Below are positions 1 through 7,198 of a DNA stretch of 49,338 bases, in pieces. Under the pieces are notes generated by a model that did no database searches, was not told the origin of the DNA, and saw only the letters and a list, made by a program, of their open reading frames with translations. The translations under genes were made by a program, and so were the position numbers. Origin of the DNA: an uncultured Thiohalocapsa sp. (lineage in GTDB: Bacteria; Pseudomonadota; Gammaproteobacteria; Chromatiales; Chromatiaceae); NCBI RefSeq assembly GCF_913063425.1, contig NZ_CAJXYK010000045.1, forward strand, positions 1 through 49,338, written 5' to 3'. The number at the start of each line of letters is the position of its first letter. The first letter of the stretch is position 1.

Positions 1-726
1 ATGAATCTGTTGCTCTTGGTCTAAGCGGCGGCGGACCGATGGCCAGTCCCGGCCTGTGCTCATGCCGCCGACAGACATGAATGCCAAAGTCTGGTTGATC
101 GGGCGAAGGCTCATTCCTGCGAGGTAAGCTCGGAGAAAGTAATCGTAATCGAGTGCGTAGGACAGCGTCGTGCGAAATCCACCGAGTTTGTGGTGAGCAC
201 TCGCGTTGCAGAGCACGCCCTGGTGGAAGATTCCGGTTTTGAAGCGCATCCGCCAATCTAGTGAGCGAGAGCAGCGCCTTTCATAATTGTCGGGGCTGCC
301 GAAGAATATGCAGAAGGCGTAAAAGTCATAGCCGGGGGCGGTCGCAATGGCCTGCAACGCTGCTTCCAATGCGGAGGGGTCTGCGAACGAATCGTCGGCG
401 TTGAGGAAGACGTAATAATCGCCGGTGGCAGCAGTTGCGCCCTTGTTCATTGCGTCGGCGATGCCGCGGTCAGGCTCTGAGACGCAGTGGGCGAAGTGCG
501 GGCGATAGCGGTCAAGCATGGATATGGTGTCGTCCGTTGAGCCACCGTCAATAACAATATGCTCCATATTGGGGTAGGTTTGCGCTTGGACGGAAGTGAT
601 CGTGCGCTCAATGGTGTTGCCAGCGTTGAAGGCAACCGTGATAACGCTGATTTTGGGAGTGCTGTAGTGGTGCGGGCCAGATCCCTGAGTGAACTCTGGG
701 TGGTGTGGAGTGGTGCGATCGCTCAC
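1..726 (-). CDS. Glycosyltransferase family 2, C-terminus beyond window edge
   Basis: Read on the minus strand, an open frame runs from a GTG at 726 to the window edge (242 codons, no stop). It should transfer a sugar from an activated nucleotide donor during assembly of a surface glycan, in the cytoplasm or at the inner membrane face. The N-terminal GT-A signature is clear: ISVITVAFNAG, then HIVIDGGSTDDT, then SEPDRGIADAMNKG and VFLNADDS, as in WcaA/colanic-acid type GT2 enzymes. The GTG overlaps the TGA of the upstream gene (GTGA), so the two are probably translationally coupled. The frame has no stop inside the window, so its C-terminal length is unknown. The family is secure; donor and acceptor are not predictable. 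Confidence 0.85.
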   Translation of the reverse strand, partial: MSDRTTPHHPEFTQGSGPHHYSTPKISVITVAFNAGNTIERTITSVQAQTYPNMEHIVIDGGSTDDTISMLDRYRPHFAHCVSEPDRGIADAMNKGATAATGDYYVFLNADDSFADPSALEAALQAIATAPGYDFYAFCIFFGSPDNYERRCSRSLDWRMRFKTGIFHQGVLCNASAHHKLGGFRTTLSYALDYDYFLRAYLAGMSLRPINQTLAFMSVGGMSTGRDWPSVRRRLDQEQQIH

Positions 727-1814
727 GTCGTTGGCTCCATGGGGACCTGTGACAGTACAGCGTTGAAGCTCTCTGCTGCCTGGGCCCAGGTCCATGGGGG
801 GGGCAGAGGCCTGTCGGGGTTCCGCAACAGAGCGAGAGTCTGCAATGCCATGTGCTGCGCATCGTCCACGCGGTAGAGCAAGTAAGGAAAGTCGGCAAGG
901 AAACGCCCGGCGCCTCCGATCTGAGGCGCAACAAAGGGTACCCCGCAAGCGATGTATTCCATCATTTTCTGTGGGAAGCTGAAGCGCGCGAAGTCATTGT
1001 TGGAGTAGTGGATGCAGCAGACGTCGCTCGCGCAGATGGCTTGAGGCAGGGCCTGTTGTGGGAGAAGTCCGAGGTGCTTGAGATTGTGCGCCGGTAACTG
1101 TATTTCTGGCTCCACGCCGCCGGCCAACAGAAACACCGTATCCGGCACCGCTTTCCGTATCCGATCGAAAGCTTGAAAAAGCGTTTGTGAGCCTCGCTGT
1201 TTGGTGAGTGAGCCGAAATAGCCAACAATTGGAACGTCGGCAGGCAGGCCGAGGGCGCGTCTGCAGTCCAGCTTGTCAAGTGGGCGAAAGACTGTTGGGT
1301 CGACTCCGTTGGGTACGGTGCAGATTGCCCCGACACGGTGGGCATCTTGGAGATAGTCGCTGAGCGTCTGCTCGAAGGTTACGATAACGTCGGTCTTGTG
1401 TAGGGCCTGGTAGAAGAGTGGAAGTAGCAGCGGAATTCGTGCACTGGTATAAGTTTCGAAGTTGTCGTAGATATCACAAGCGCAGCGTCGGCCGACGAGC
1501 TTGGCAAGGAGAACTGCAAGGATGCAGTAGGGCATGTCGGATGAGCCTAGGATAATCTGTATTTTATCGGAGCGGGCCTGGGCGAGCAGATGAAGGAGCA
1601 TGGCACCGGCGCCGAGAATGCCGTAGCTGCGTATCGTGAAATGATCGTTGATCCGTACCCGCTCGGCGTGGCGCCATCTGTAGCTGAAGAGCACCATGTC
1701 GACGTCGAAACCGGACCGGGACAAGCGTAGGGGAAGCTCGTAGTAGCGTCCGAACCGATCCGATAGTAGGTCTTTGTGCATGTATAGGCGTTTGCTGATC
1801 CAAAGGATCGACAT
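723..1814 (-). CDS. Glycosyltransferase family 4 (group 1)
   Basis: A 363-residue GT-B fold glycosyltransferase. The N-terminal half is the acceptor domain (MSILWISKRL..., with SSDMPYCILAVLLAKLVGRR). The C-terminal half is the nucleotide-sugar domain, beginning near VPIVGYFGSLTKQRGSQTL and including KMMEYIACGVPFVAPQIGG, where E of the E-x7-E type motif would contact the donor ribose. No membrane segments are seen. The gene sits in the middle of a polysaccharide cluster, 50 bp downstream of the methyltransferase gene, and its stop overlaps the GTG of the next glycosyltransferase by 4 bases. It probably adds one sugar of a capsule or O-antigen repeat unit; which sugar cannot be told. Confidence 0.88.
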   Translation of the reverse strand: MSILWISKRLYMHKDLLSDRFGRYYELPLRLSRSGFDVDMVLFSYRWRHAERVRINDHFTIRSYGILGAGAMLLHLLAQARSDKIQIILGSSDMPYCILAVLLAKLVGRRCACDIYDNFETYTSARIPLLLPLFYQALHKTDVIVTFEQTLSDYLQDAHRVGAICTVPNGVDPTVFRPLDKLDCRRALGLPADVPIVGYFGSLTKQRGSQTLFQAFDRIRKAVPDTVFLLAGGVEPEIQLPAHNLKHLGLLPQQALPQAICASDVCCIHYSNNDFARFSFPQKMMEYIACGVPFVAPQIGGAGRFLADFPYLLYRVDDAQHMALQTLALLRNPDRPLPPPWTWAQAAESFNAVLSQVPMEPTT

Positions 1815-1863
1815 CGTGCGGTCACTTCTGTCTCTGGTTGTGCTGTTGCCGATCGCACCATGC

Positions 1864-2619
1864 TTATGATTGAGCTTGTGCGGGCTCTGGCATGGGGCTT
1901 GCGCTGAAGATTAGCGATGGCATCAGCAGGCTAAGGCGTCGCAGCGCTGCATCTGGTGTGGCCCGAAGCATGCGGGCAATCGGTCCCTGTCGCTGCGCTG
2001 CCTCCAGTCTGACGGCGGCGGGACAGATGTCCATGATGTGGAAGCCTGTTTCCGCAAACAGGGCGCGCAGTCCCTGGGGCCCGCGCGGCCAGCAGTCGTA
2101 GCGGTCGCCGCGGCCAGTCGCGCGGACGTAGCGGTCTGCCAGTCCATGCGGCAGCCAGCTGAGTGCCGGCAGATGAAAGTGTGGCTCCACTATTGCCCAG
2201 CGGTTTGGCGCGGCGAGGTAGAGCAGGCCGTCGGGGCGCAGCACCCGGCGAATCTCGCGCAAATGAACAAGCTGTGCCGGTCGCGGCCCAACATGCTCGA
2301 TGACATGGTTGGAGATGACGACATCGAAACAGCCGTCGTCGAACGGTAGCCGTGCGTCTGCGACCTGCTGGAAGCGATACCCGTCGGTGACTACCCGTTC
2401 GTCGACGACGTCCACCGCGGTCACACTGCCCGCGGCGCCGACGACGCGCGACAAGGCGCGGCTGATGATGCCCGCCCCGGCGCCGACCTCGAGAACATGA
2501 CAGTCGGCGAGCGGACGTATCTCCGCGATCAGCCGGTGAATCTTGCCGGCCTTGCGCTCGCGGTGGGCGATATCACCGTAGGCGTGGCTGCGCTTGAACT
2601 GTGCGTCGTCCGGGGTCAT
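1864..2619 (-). CDS. Class I SAM-dependent methyltransferase
   Basis: A 251-residue Rossmann-fold methyltransferase of the Methyltransf_11/23 type. Motif I is VLEVGAGAGIISRAL (around residue 40), the acidic motif II follows near VTAVDVVDERVV, and motif IV/post-motif is FDVVISNHVIEHV, a hallmark of small-molecule and glycan-associated methyltransferases. Its ATG overlaps the TGA of the upstream GT4 gene by 4 bases (ATGA), so it belongs to that operon. It may methylate a sugar or lipid-linked intermediate of the polysaccharide. The substrate is inferred only from context. Confidence 0.88.
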   Translation of the reverse strand: MTPDDAQFKRSHAYGDIAHRERKAGKIHRLIAEIRPLADCHVLEVGAGAGIISRALSRVVGAAGSVTAVDVVDERVVTDGYRFQQVADARLPFDDGCFDVVISNHVIEHVGPRPAQLVHLREIRRVLRPDGLLYLAAPNRWAIVEPHFHLPALSWLPHGLADRYVRATGRGDRYDCWPRGPQGLRALFAETGFHIMDICPAAVRLEAAQRQGPIARMLRATPDAALRRLSLLMPSLIFSASPMPEPAQAQS

Positions 2620-3911
2620 GGGACCTGACCAGGCAAGCTGGCGTCTGTGGAGCCCGAGTTGCGTCGAATCGATGCTTGGCGCTCACTGAGCAGCGAGCTG
2701 AACAGATCGGAGAAGCGTGCAGCAGTCGCTTCGCGTGAGAATTGTTGGCGGACGCGGGTCGCCGCCGCTGCGGAGAGCTGTGCCGCGAACGGCGCATCGG
2801 CGACCAGCCGCTCGATGGCCCGAGCGATTTGCCCCGGGGCGCGCTCGTCTACGAGGAGTCCGGTGTCGCCGTCGATCACGGCATCGACGATGCCACCACT
2901 GCGGGTGGCGACGACCGAGACGCCGGCGCCCATGGCTTCCAGAAACGTCAGCCCCTGGGCCTCGATCCAGCCGCCGCGCCCGGTGCGGGACGGTCCGACA
3001 AAAGCGTCGGCAGCGCGCATGTAGGCGGGGATGTCTTCGGGCGCAACCCAGCCGGTGAAGCTGGTGCAGTCGGCGATGCCAATGTCGCTTGCGATGCGCT
3101 CCATGGCCGCACGGTCCTGGCCTTCGCCGACGATCAAGGCGCGGACGTCGGGGTGGCTGCGGCGCAGCAGGCGGGTTGCCTGGAGTAGGTCTTCGACGCC
3201 CTTTTCCTCGACTACGCGGCCGACGAATAAGAGCAGTGGTCCGTTGCCGCGACGATGTGCCGCGCGGAGCTCCGCGGCGAGGGCCTGCTGGCGTGCATCG
3301 GGCGGGTTGACCGCGATGCCCATTGGGATGCGCTCAAGTCTGGGCAGTTTTTCGGCGATCTCCAGGACGGCCCGGCCCGTGGCCGAGCTGTTCACCGTCA
3401 CCGCGTCGGCGCCGCGCAGGGCTGCGCGCTTGAAGTGGCCCATCAGGCGCCCGCGCAAGCCGAAGATGTCGCCGCCGTGGACGGTCAGGACGTGTGGGAG
3501 TGGCGCGACGGCGCTTGCGATGCGCCCGGCGAAGCCTTGCGGCAGAATCCAGTGAGAATGCAGGATGTCATAGCGGCGCGAGCGTAAGCGCCTGGCGATG
3601 GCGAGCGTTTCTGCGCCGACCAGGGCCGGCAGCTTGAGCTTGTTCAGGGGGTTCTTGCGCAGGTTGATCAGCGCGCCGCCCTGATAGCACACGGTCTGCG
3701 CACGCTCGGGCCAGAGATAGCGGAAGCGCTCGACGCGCACACCGCCGAGGGTTTCGCTTTGGGAGGCATCGGGCGCATGGGGTGCGAGCACGTCCACCTG
3801 CCAGCCGAGCGCCTGCAGGTCCTGCGCCAGGTGCAGCACGAACGGGGTCGTCGAGTCCCCCGCCCAGCGGGGGAAGTTGGATGTGACGCAGAGGACTCGG
3901 CCCGCGGTCAT
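2616..3911 (-). CDS. Glycosyltransferase family 4 (group 1)
   Basis: A 431-residue GT-B glycosyltransferase. The N-terminal region shows the Gly-rich start of the acceptor domain and VLTVHGGDIFGLRGR. The donor domain contains LLLFVGRVVEEKGVEDLL (the usual beta strand-loop with the phosphate-binding Arg and Lys) and FLEAMGAGVSVVATRSGGI with the E-x7-E region. RTGRGGWIEAQGLTFLEA resembles exopolysaccharide transferases of the AmsD/WcaL/EpsD type. The ATG at 3911 is the first good start after a gene-free stretch, so this is probably the first gene of the operon reading toward position 1. The sugar specificity is unknown. Confidence 0.88.
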   Translation of the reverse strand: MTAGRVLCVTSNFPRWAGDSTTPFVLHLAQDLQALGWQVDVLAPHAPDASQSETLGGVRVERFRYLWPERAQTVCYQGGALINLRKNPLNKLKLPALVGAETLAIARRLRSRRYDILHSHWILPQGFAGRIASAVAPLPHVLTVHGGDIFGLRGRLMGHFKRAALRGADAVTVNSSATGRAVLEIAEKLPRLERIPMGIAVNPPDARQQALAAELRAAHRRGNGPLLLFVGRVVEEKGVEDLLQATRLLRRSHPDVRALIVGEGQDRAAMERIASDIGIADCTSFTGWVAPEDIPAYMRAADAFVGPSRTGRGGWIEAQGLTFLEAMGAGVSVVATRSGGIVDAVIDGDTGLLVDERAPGQIARAIERLVADAPFAAQLSAAAATRVRQQFSREATAARFSDLFSSLLSERQASIRRNSGSTDASLPGQVP

Positions 3912-4202
3912 TGATCAGCACCGTCGGGCTTGTCGCGCGGGGCGGGATGTACCGGTATTTTCAGCGGCCGGAGCTGCCGAAAGCGAATGAGCCGGCGCAC
4001 CGGACCTTGCGGCGGCGTCCGGTTCCGGGCCGACGCGGCCAATCACTGGGGTTCTCCCTGGGTGCTGGCGCAGGTCGGAGACCGGGCGCGGTGGCGTCAG
4101 TGCTTGCGCGAAGCAGGGTGGTTGTACGCTGGGCTGCATGGGATTGCTGCGCGCTGACGGGCAAGGTGCGTGAGCGGCTGGTCGTGGCCGCGAGCACTGG
4201 GG

Positions 4203-4208
4203 ATTATA
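4203..4208 (-). promoter_or_regulatory. Candidate -10 element for the left polysaccharide operon
   Basis: On the minus strand the sequence reads AAGGTATAATCCCC, a perfect TATAAT. It lies about 290 bp upstream of the GT4 start at 3911, with no gene between. No good TTGACA lies 16-18 bp upstream, so it would be a weak or activator-dependent sigma-70 promoter. Confidence 0.35.
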
Positions 4209-4372
4209 CCTTAGGAGCGATGTGGGGGCTTTGCTGTGCGGCGGCGTTCCCGACGCGATGGGTGCTGGTGGGGCGCTGGTGATTTTGGCGCTCGGGATGA
4301 GGCTCGGACGAGGCGCGGTTGCTGTGGGCGCTGCGTCCTTGCTCCGATGGGTGCTGGCTCGCGTTCTCAAAG

Positions 4373-4397
4373 TCGTCGCGGCAGGGATGCCGCTCCC
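4373..4397. repeat. REP-like palindrome (GGGAGCGGCATCC family)
   Basis: The plus strand reads TCGCGGCAGGGATGCCGCTCCC; its complement matches the repeat seen at 11469, 13199-13357 and 33649-33750. It is an imperfect hairpin. Copies lie only between genes, as expected of REP/BIME elements. Confidence 0.6.
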
Positions 4398-4457
4398 CCG
4401 GGGGGTGGTGGGCATCCGCGTAGTGCGGCGCTTCTACCGTGACGGCACGCTCTGGCG

Positions 4458-4713
4458 TCAGGACCCAGGCTCGCGGTTGGCGTAGGCCGAGACGTGGTGC
4501 CAGACCGCGAGCATGTCTTCAACGCCATCGATGAAGCGGGCCAGTGCAGCGGCCTTGAGGGACGGCGCATCGATGTATTCATGGGCCAGCTGATTGCGGA
4601 GCTCCCGCGGCGGTGAAGTGCGTTGCACGGATTTTGTTCCGTGCTTCCCTCAGCACTGCGGCATGGCGCTCGCATTCCTTTAGGGCGGCTTGGAGCGCTT
4701 GGGGGTTCGTCAC
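4458..4713 (-). pseudogene. Broken HEPN-domain toxin-like gene partnered with MNT
   Basis: Starting at a GTG that overlaps the stop of the upstream nucleotidyltransferase (GTGA), the frame reads VTNPQALQAALKECERHA and continues to RATHFTAAG before an early stop. In the +1 frame, directly after that, the sequence gives RELRNQLAHEYIDAP and runs on to ANREPGS and a stop. RELRNQLAHEY is the R-x4-H motif region of HEPN proteins, and the intact HEPN at 6403-6882 has the matching RRLRNQMIHEYVEDP. The region between the N-terminus and the motif (about 60 residues in the intact homologue) is missing, and the total length is not a multiple of three. So an internal deletion with a frameshift has inactivated the gene. 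The partner antitoxin-like gene is still intact. Confidence 0.75.
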
Positions 4714-5021
4714 AGGCGGACACCTTGCCGGCGTGCCCGGTCGTAAATGGGCGGATAGGGGCCGGCGATTGCGGGCTTGATGACGAGGTCGATCTTTTCG
4801 TCTTCGAAATCGGGCGTGGCGTGGAGCTGGGCAAGTACGCGCAGCTTGCGGTCGATGACCTCGGCGGGGTCGTCGAGGGCTGTCTCGACATAGAAGTCGA
4901 AGTCACCGCCGCGGCGTTTGTCGTCGGTGCGGGAGCCGAACAGCCATACTTGCGCATCGGCGCCGAAGTGATCGGCGACTGCCCGTTTGATCGCTTGGAT
5001 TTGGAGCCTTGTCAGTCGCAT
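4710..5021 (-). CDS. MNT-type nucleotidyltransferase (HEPN/MNT antitoxin-like)
   Basis: A 103-residue protein of the minimal nucleotidyltransferase (DNA polymerase beta) superfamily. The active-site pattern is complete: FGSRTDDKRRGGDFDF gives G-S-x10-D-x-D, and a third acidic position lies at KIDLVI. MntA/MenA-type proteins of this size neutralise HEPN toxins, in studied cases by AMPylating them. The start is placed at the ATG of MRLTRLQIQAI because the longer frame upstream is proline-rich and unlike the family. Its stop overlaps the GTG of the broken HEPN gene. With the partner ruined, this is either an orphan antitoxin or may act on the second HEPN at 6403. The family is clear; the function is inferred. 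Confidence 0.82.
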   Translation of the reverse strand: MRLTRLQIQAIKRAVADHFGADAQVWLFGSRTDDKRRGGDFDFYVETALDDPAEVIDRKLRVLAQLHATPDFEDEKIDLVIKPAIAGPYPPIYDRARRQGVRL

Positions 5022-5118
5022 GGAGTACCGGGGCGGCCCGGCCGCTGGGAAGCTCTGGGGATGTAGGAGATGCGAATCGGCGTGGCCCGACCCAGGCGCG
5101 CCGGACTTGCGGGGGTGA

Positions 5119-5144
5119 GGTGGACTGCGCTGCGCTTGTCCACC
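5119..5144. repeat. Intergenic inverted repeat GGTGGAC...GTCCACC
   Basis: A perfect 7-bp inverted repeat (GGTGGAC / GTCCACC) around a GC-rich loop that is itself semi-palindromic (GCGCTGCGC). It lies in the 190-bp gap between the Rpn and MNT genes. It resembles a REP-type hairpin and could also stop transcription coming from the Rpn gene; no T-run follows. Confidence 0.5.
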
Positions 5145-5214
5145 CTTGTCATTTGCCTGGGTAGCCATCCGTACGGTCGGGGTTGTGGTGAAGGTCTGGC
5201 GCGGCGGTGGTCGA

Positions 5215-6147
5215 TCAACTTGCTCGGAGTGCTTTGATCTGTGCTTCCGTTAAGCCGGAAGCGGTGGCGATCTGCTCGTCGGTGAGCAGATTTATCGCAA
5301 TGAGGTTACGTGCGAATTCTTCGCGAGCTTCTTCGCGAGCTTCTTCGCGGCCTTCTTTGCGGCCTTCTTCGAGTCCCTCTTTGCGGCCTTCTTCGAGTCC
5401 CTCTTTGCGGCCTTCTTCGAGTCCCTCTTTGCGGCCTTCCCGCTTCGCATCGTTGAGCAGCGAGACCTCGTCGTGCAGGGCGCGCTCGCGCACGAAGGCC
5501 AGGCGGCGCGTCTCTTCGTCGGCGCTGAGCTCGCGGAGGCGGGCCATGGCCTGTTGGACCGGCTCGTGGGTGAAGTGGGCCATGATGAGTTCCTCCTGCC
5601 AGTGTTTGAAGAAGGTGATCCAGGCGCGCAGCGGGCCGGACGTGAGACCGAGACGGTCCGCTTTCCTGAGCTCGATCAGGTTCATCTGCAGGATGTTGCC
5701 CAGCGACACGCTCGGCAGGCATTCATCGCGCATCTCGAAGCGCCAGAGCGCTTGCTGGCGCTCGGGCGCGGTGGCGGTGAACAGATCGAAGTCCAGCAGA
5801 TGCAGGCCGACCGAGGCGCGCAGCTCCTGATAATCCTTGCCGGCGGTGAGCTGTCCGCCCAGGGTACGCGCCAGGTAGAACAGTCCGCGCTTGTGCCAGG
5901 CGCCGAAGCGCCGGACCTGGACCTCTACATTGTAGCAGTGCCCGGCGGCGTCCCGAGCGAGGACATCGAGGACGATGTACTTGCCGGTGAGCTCGGTAGG
6001 CTCGACGCCGGGGTTGAGGATGTGCACCGAGGCGATGTCGGGGAGGTCGGGGCGCAGGTCGTTGATCAGGGCCACCAGCAGCTCGGGGGCCTGGGCGAAC
6101 AGGCGCTTGAAGACGTAGTCGTTGGTGGGGTCGAGTAGTGTGTGCAT
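5215..6147 (-). CDS. Rpn-family recombination-promoting nuclease / PD-(D/E)XK transposase-like
   Basis: A 310-residue protein of the Rpn (PDDEXK_2, 'putative transposase') family. It opens with LLDPTNDYVFKRLFA, the conserved start of the family. The nuclease core is visible as D61 and the E75-V-Q77 of YNVEVQV, matching D-x(n)-E-x-Q. E. coli Rpn proteins cut DNA, promote RecA-independent recombination, and some act in phage defence. From about residue 235 the chain becomes a charged coiled coil made of in-frame repeats (EGRKEGLE units), encoded by a 24-bp tandem DNA repeat. It ends in FARNLIAINLLTDEQIATASGLTEAQI, which is typical of the family. It sits between two MNT/HEPN modules in a polysaccharide locus, an accessory-island setting. 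Confidence 0.85.
   Translation of the reverse strand: MHTLLDPTNDYVFKRLFAQAPELLVALINDLRPDLPDIASVHILNPGVEPTELTGKYIVLDVLARDAAGHCYNVEVQVRRFGAWHKRGLFYLARTLGGQLTAGKDYQELRASVGLHLLDFDLFTATAPERQQALWRFEMRDECLPSVSLGNILQMNLIELRKADRLGLTSGPLRAWITFFKHWQEELIMAHFTHEPVQQAMARLRELSADEETRRLAFVRERALHDEVSLLNDAKREGRKEGLEEGRKEGLEEGRKEGLEEGRKEGREEAREEAREEFARNLIAINLLTDEQIATASGLTEAQIKALRAS
5354..5440. repeat. 24-bp tandem repeat inside the Rpn gene
   Basis: Three identical 24-bp units, TCTTTGCGGCCTTCTTCGAG plus TCCC, at 5354-5377, 5378-5401 and 5402-5425, then a partial fourth unit to about 5440. On the coding strand each encodes eight residues of the charged EGRKEGLE pattern, so copy-number change keeps the frame. Shorter 12-bp units (AGCTTCTTCGCG) lie next to it near 5326-5350 and encode the AREE stretches. 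Confidence 0.9.
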
Positions 6148-6160
6148 GGTCGGACGGGCC

Positions 6161-6348
6161 TGCGTAGTCAGGGCTTCCAGCCCTGTTTGTGTGAGGCCGG
6201 GATGGCCTGACTACGCAGTCAGCGGCTCCGGTGGTCGGCGTTATGATCAAGGCCGCTCGACCTTGATCGCTCGGATTCGAATGGCTGTCAGTCGCATCCG
6301 GCCGCTGTCCCGGCCTGACGAAACCAGGGCTGGAAGCCCTGGCTACGC
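6161..6348. repeat. TGCGTAGTCAGG-type palindromes upstream of the Rpn gene
   Basis: TGCGTAGTCAGG (6161-6172) is perfectly inverted at 6206-6217 (CCTGACTACGCA), forming one long hairpin that contains GGCTTCCAGCC. A further inverted copy of the 5' arm, CCAGGGCTGGAAGCCCTGGC followed by TACGC, lies at 6324-6348. They fill the gap between the Rpn gene and the HEPN gene. They look like REP-type elements, and I cannot tie them to a nearby transposase. Confidence 0.65.
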
Positions 6349-6402
6349 GGCATCGACCAGGCGCGGGCTGGAAAAACGATCCAGGCCGTGTCTGCCAGGG
6401 CG

Positions 6403-6882
6403 TCAGGACCACCTTCTGCGCGCAATCTCGTCAGTCATCGCTTGGCTGGCGCCGACAAGGGCGGCGACGGCCGCGTGCGCGGCTTCGAGGGCGTCAGCGA
6501 GCACTTTGGGGTCTTCGACGTACTCGTGGATCATCTGATTGCGCAGTCGGCGGAGCTGCATCCACTGCTCACTGGACGCGATGAGGCCGAGGCGCTCTGC
6601 GCGGTCCAGCATGTCGATCTTGGGGGCGGGAGTCTCTCCGAGTGCGGACAGCAGCGTGGGCAGCAGCTTGTCGCCGAGTGTGTCCTGCAAACGGCCGAAG
6701 CGACTCACGAAGGCGTCAACGCGCTCGGCGAGGTCCGGGTCATGCTGGAGGGCGGCGGCGCGCTCGGCTGTGAACGCCGTGGCGAAAAGGCGTTCGTTGG
6801 TTTCGGTCAGGTGCTTTGCCTCCTTCGAGACCACCCGAGTCAGGAAGCGCAGGCGCTGGCGGGTGCTCTCGGGAATGGTCAC
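6403..6882 (-). CDS. HEPN-domain toxin-like protein (intact MNT/HEPN pair)
   Basis: A 159-residue, mostly helical protein. The key signature is RRLRNQMIHEYVED at about residues 123-136, the R-x4-H active-site motif of HEPN ribonucleases/toxins, preceded by DMLDRAERLGLIASSEQW as in this subfamily. Its ATG overlaps the stop of the MNT gene by 4 bases (ATGA), the usual order antitoxin then toxin. In studied modules the HEPN protein is a growth-inhibiting RNase silenced by its MNT partner. The same family is present, broken, at 4458-4713. Toxicity here is inferred from the motif and the pairing. Confidence 0.82.
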   Translation of the reverse strand: MTIPESTRQRLRFLTRVVSKEAKHLTETNERLFATAFTAERAAALQHDPDLAERVDAFVSRFGRLQDTLGDKLLPTLLSALGETPAPKIDMLDRAERLGLIASSEQWMQLRRLRNQMIHEYVEDPKVLADALEAAHAAVAALVGASQAMTDEIARRRWS

Positions 6883-7178
6883 AGGAGCCGGCCCTCACGC
6901 AGGGCGATGTCGTGGATCGGCAGACGACGCAGGTTGGGCGCCAACAAGACGATGTCCACGCTGCGGCCGTGCATGGAGCGCGAAATGCGGGCGGACAGGC
7001 GCGCGCTCAGGCGGGCGGGGTGCTCGACGGCCTCCGGCAGCTCGACGAGGAGATCGAGGTCACCGCCGCGGGCGTCGTCCTGGAGGCGCGAGCCGAAGAC
7101 GCGCACCTTGGCGCAGGACCCAGCGATGTCATGGACGCTGTCAAGAATGGCTTGGATCTGTTCGGCGGTGAGGCGCAT
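6879..7178 (-). CDS. MNT-type nucleotidyltransferase (antitoxin-like)
   Basis: A 99-residue minimal nucleotidyltransferase. FGSRLQDDARGGDLDL gives the G-S-x10-D-x-D catalytic pattern, and SVDIVLL supplies the third acidic strand. It begins MRLTAEQIQAI, closely like the MNT at 4710-5021 (MRLTRLQIQAI), so the two loci are paralogous or arrived from related sources. It is translationally coupled to the intact HEPN gene downstream and starts only 20 bp after the stop of the GT2 gene, so it may be read from that gene's promoter. Confidence 0.83.
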   Translation of the reverse strand: MRLTAEQIQAILDSVHDIAGSCAKVRVFGSRLQDDARGGDLDLLVELPEAVEHPARLSARLSARISRSMHGRSVDIVLLAPNLRRLPIHDIALREGRLL

Positions 7179-7198
7179 TGCGATCCACAGACGACCCG

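Larger units (their letters stand above)
3912..4457. other. Gene-free stretch between the GT4 gene and the accessory island
   Basis: About 550 bases with open frames only of low-complexity, shadow-like composition. I see no convincing protein, RNA gene or insertion-sequence end. It holds a perfect minus-strand TATAAT (4203-4208) that could drive the polysaccharide genes to its left, and one copy of the GGGAGCGGCATCC-type REP palindrome (4373-4397). It probably also holds the transcription end of the island genes on its right. Confidence 0.5.

Noticed and set aside
5354-5440. Possible CRISPR or noncoding satellite
   Set aside because: The units are contiguous, 24 bp, without spacers, and translate in frame as a coiled coil within the Rpn gene.
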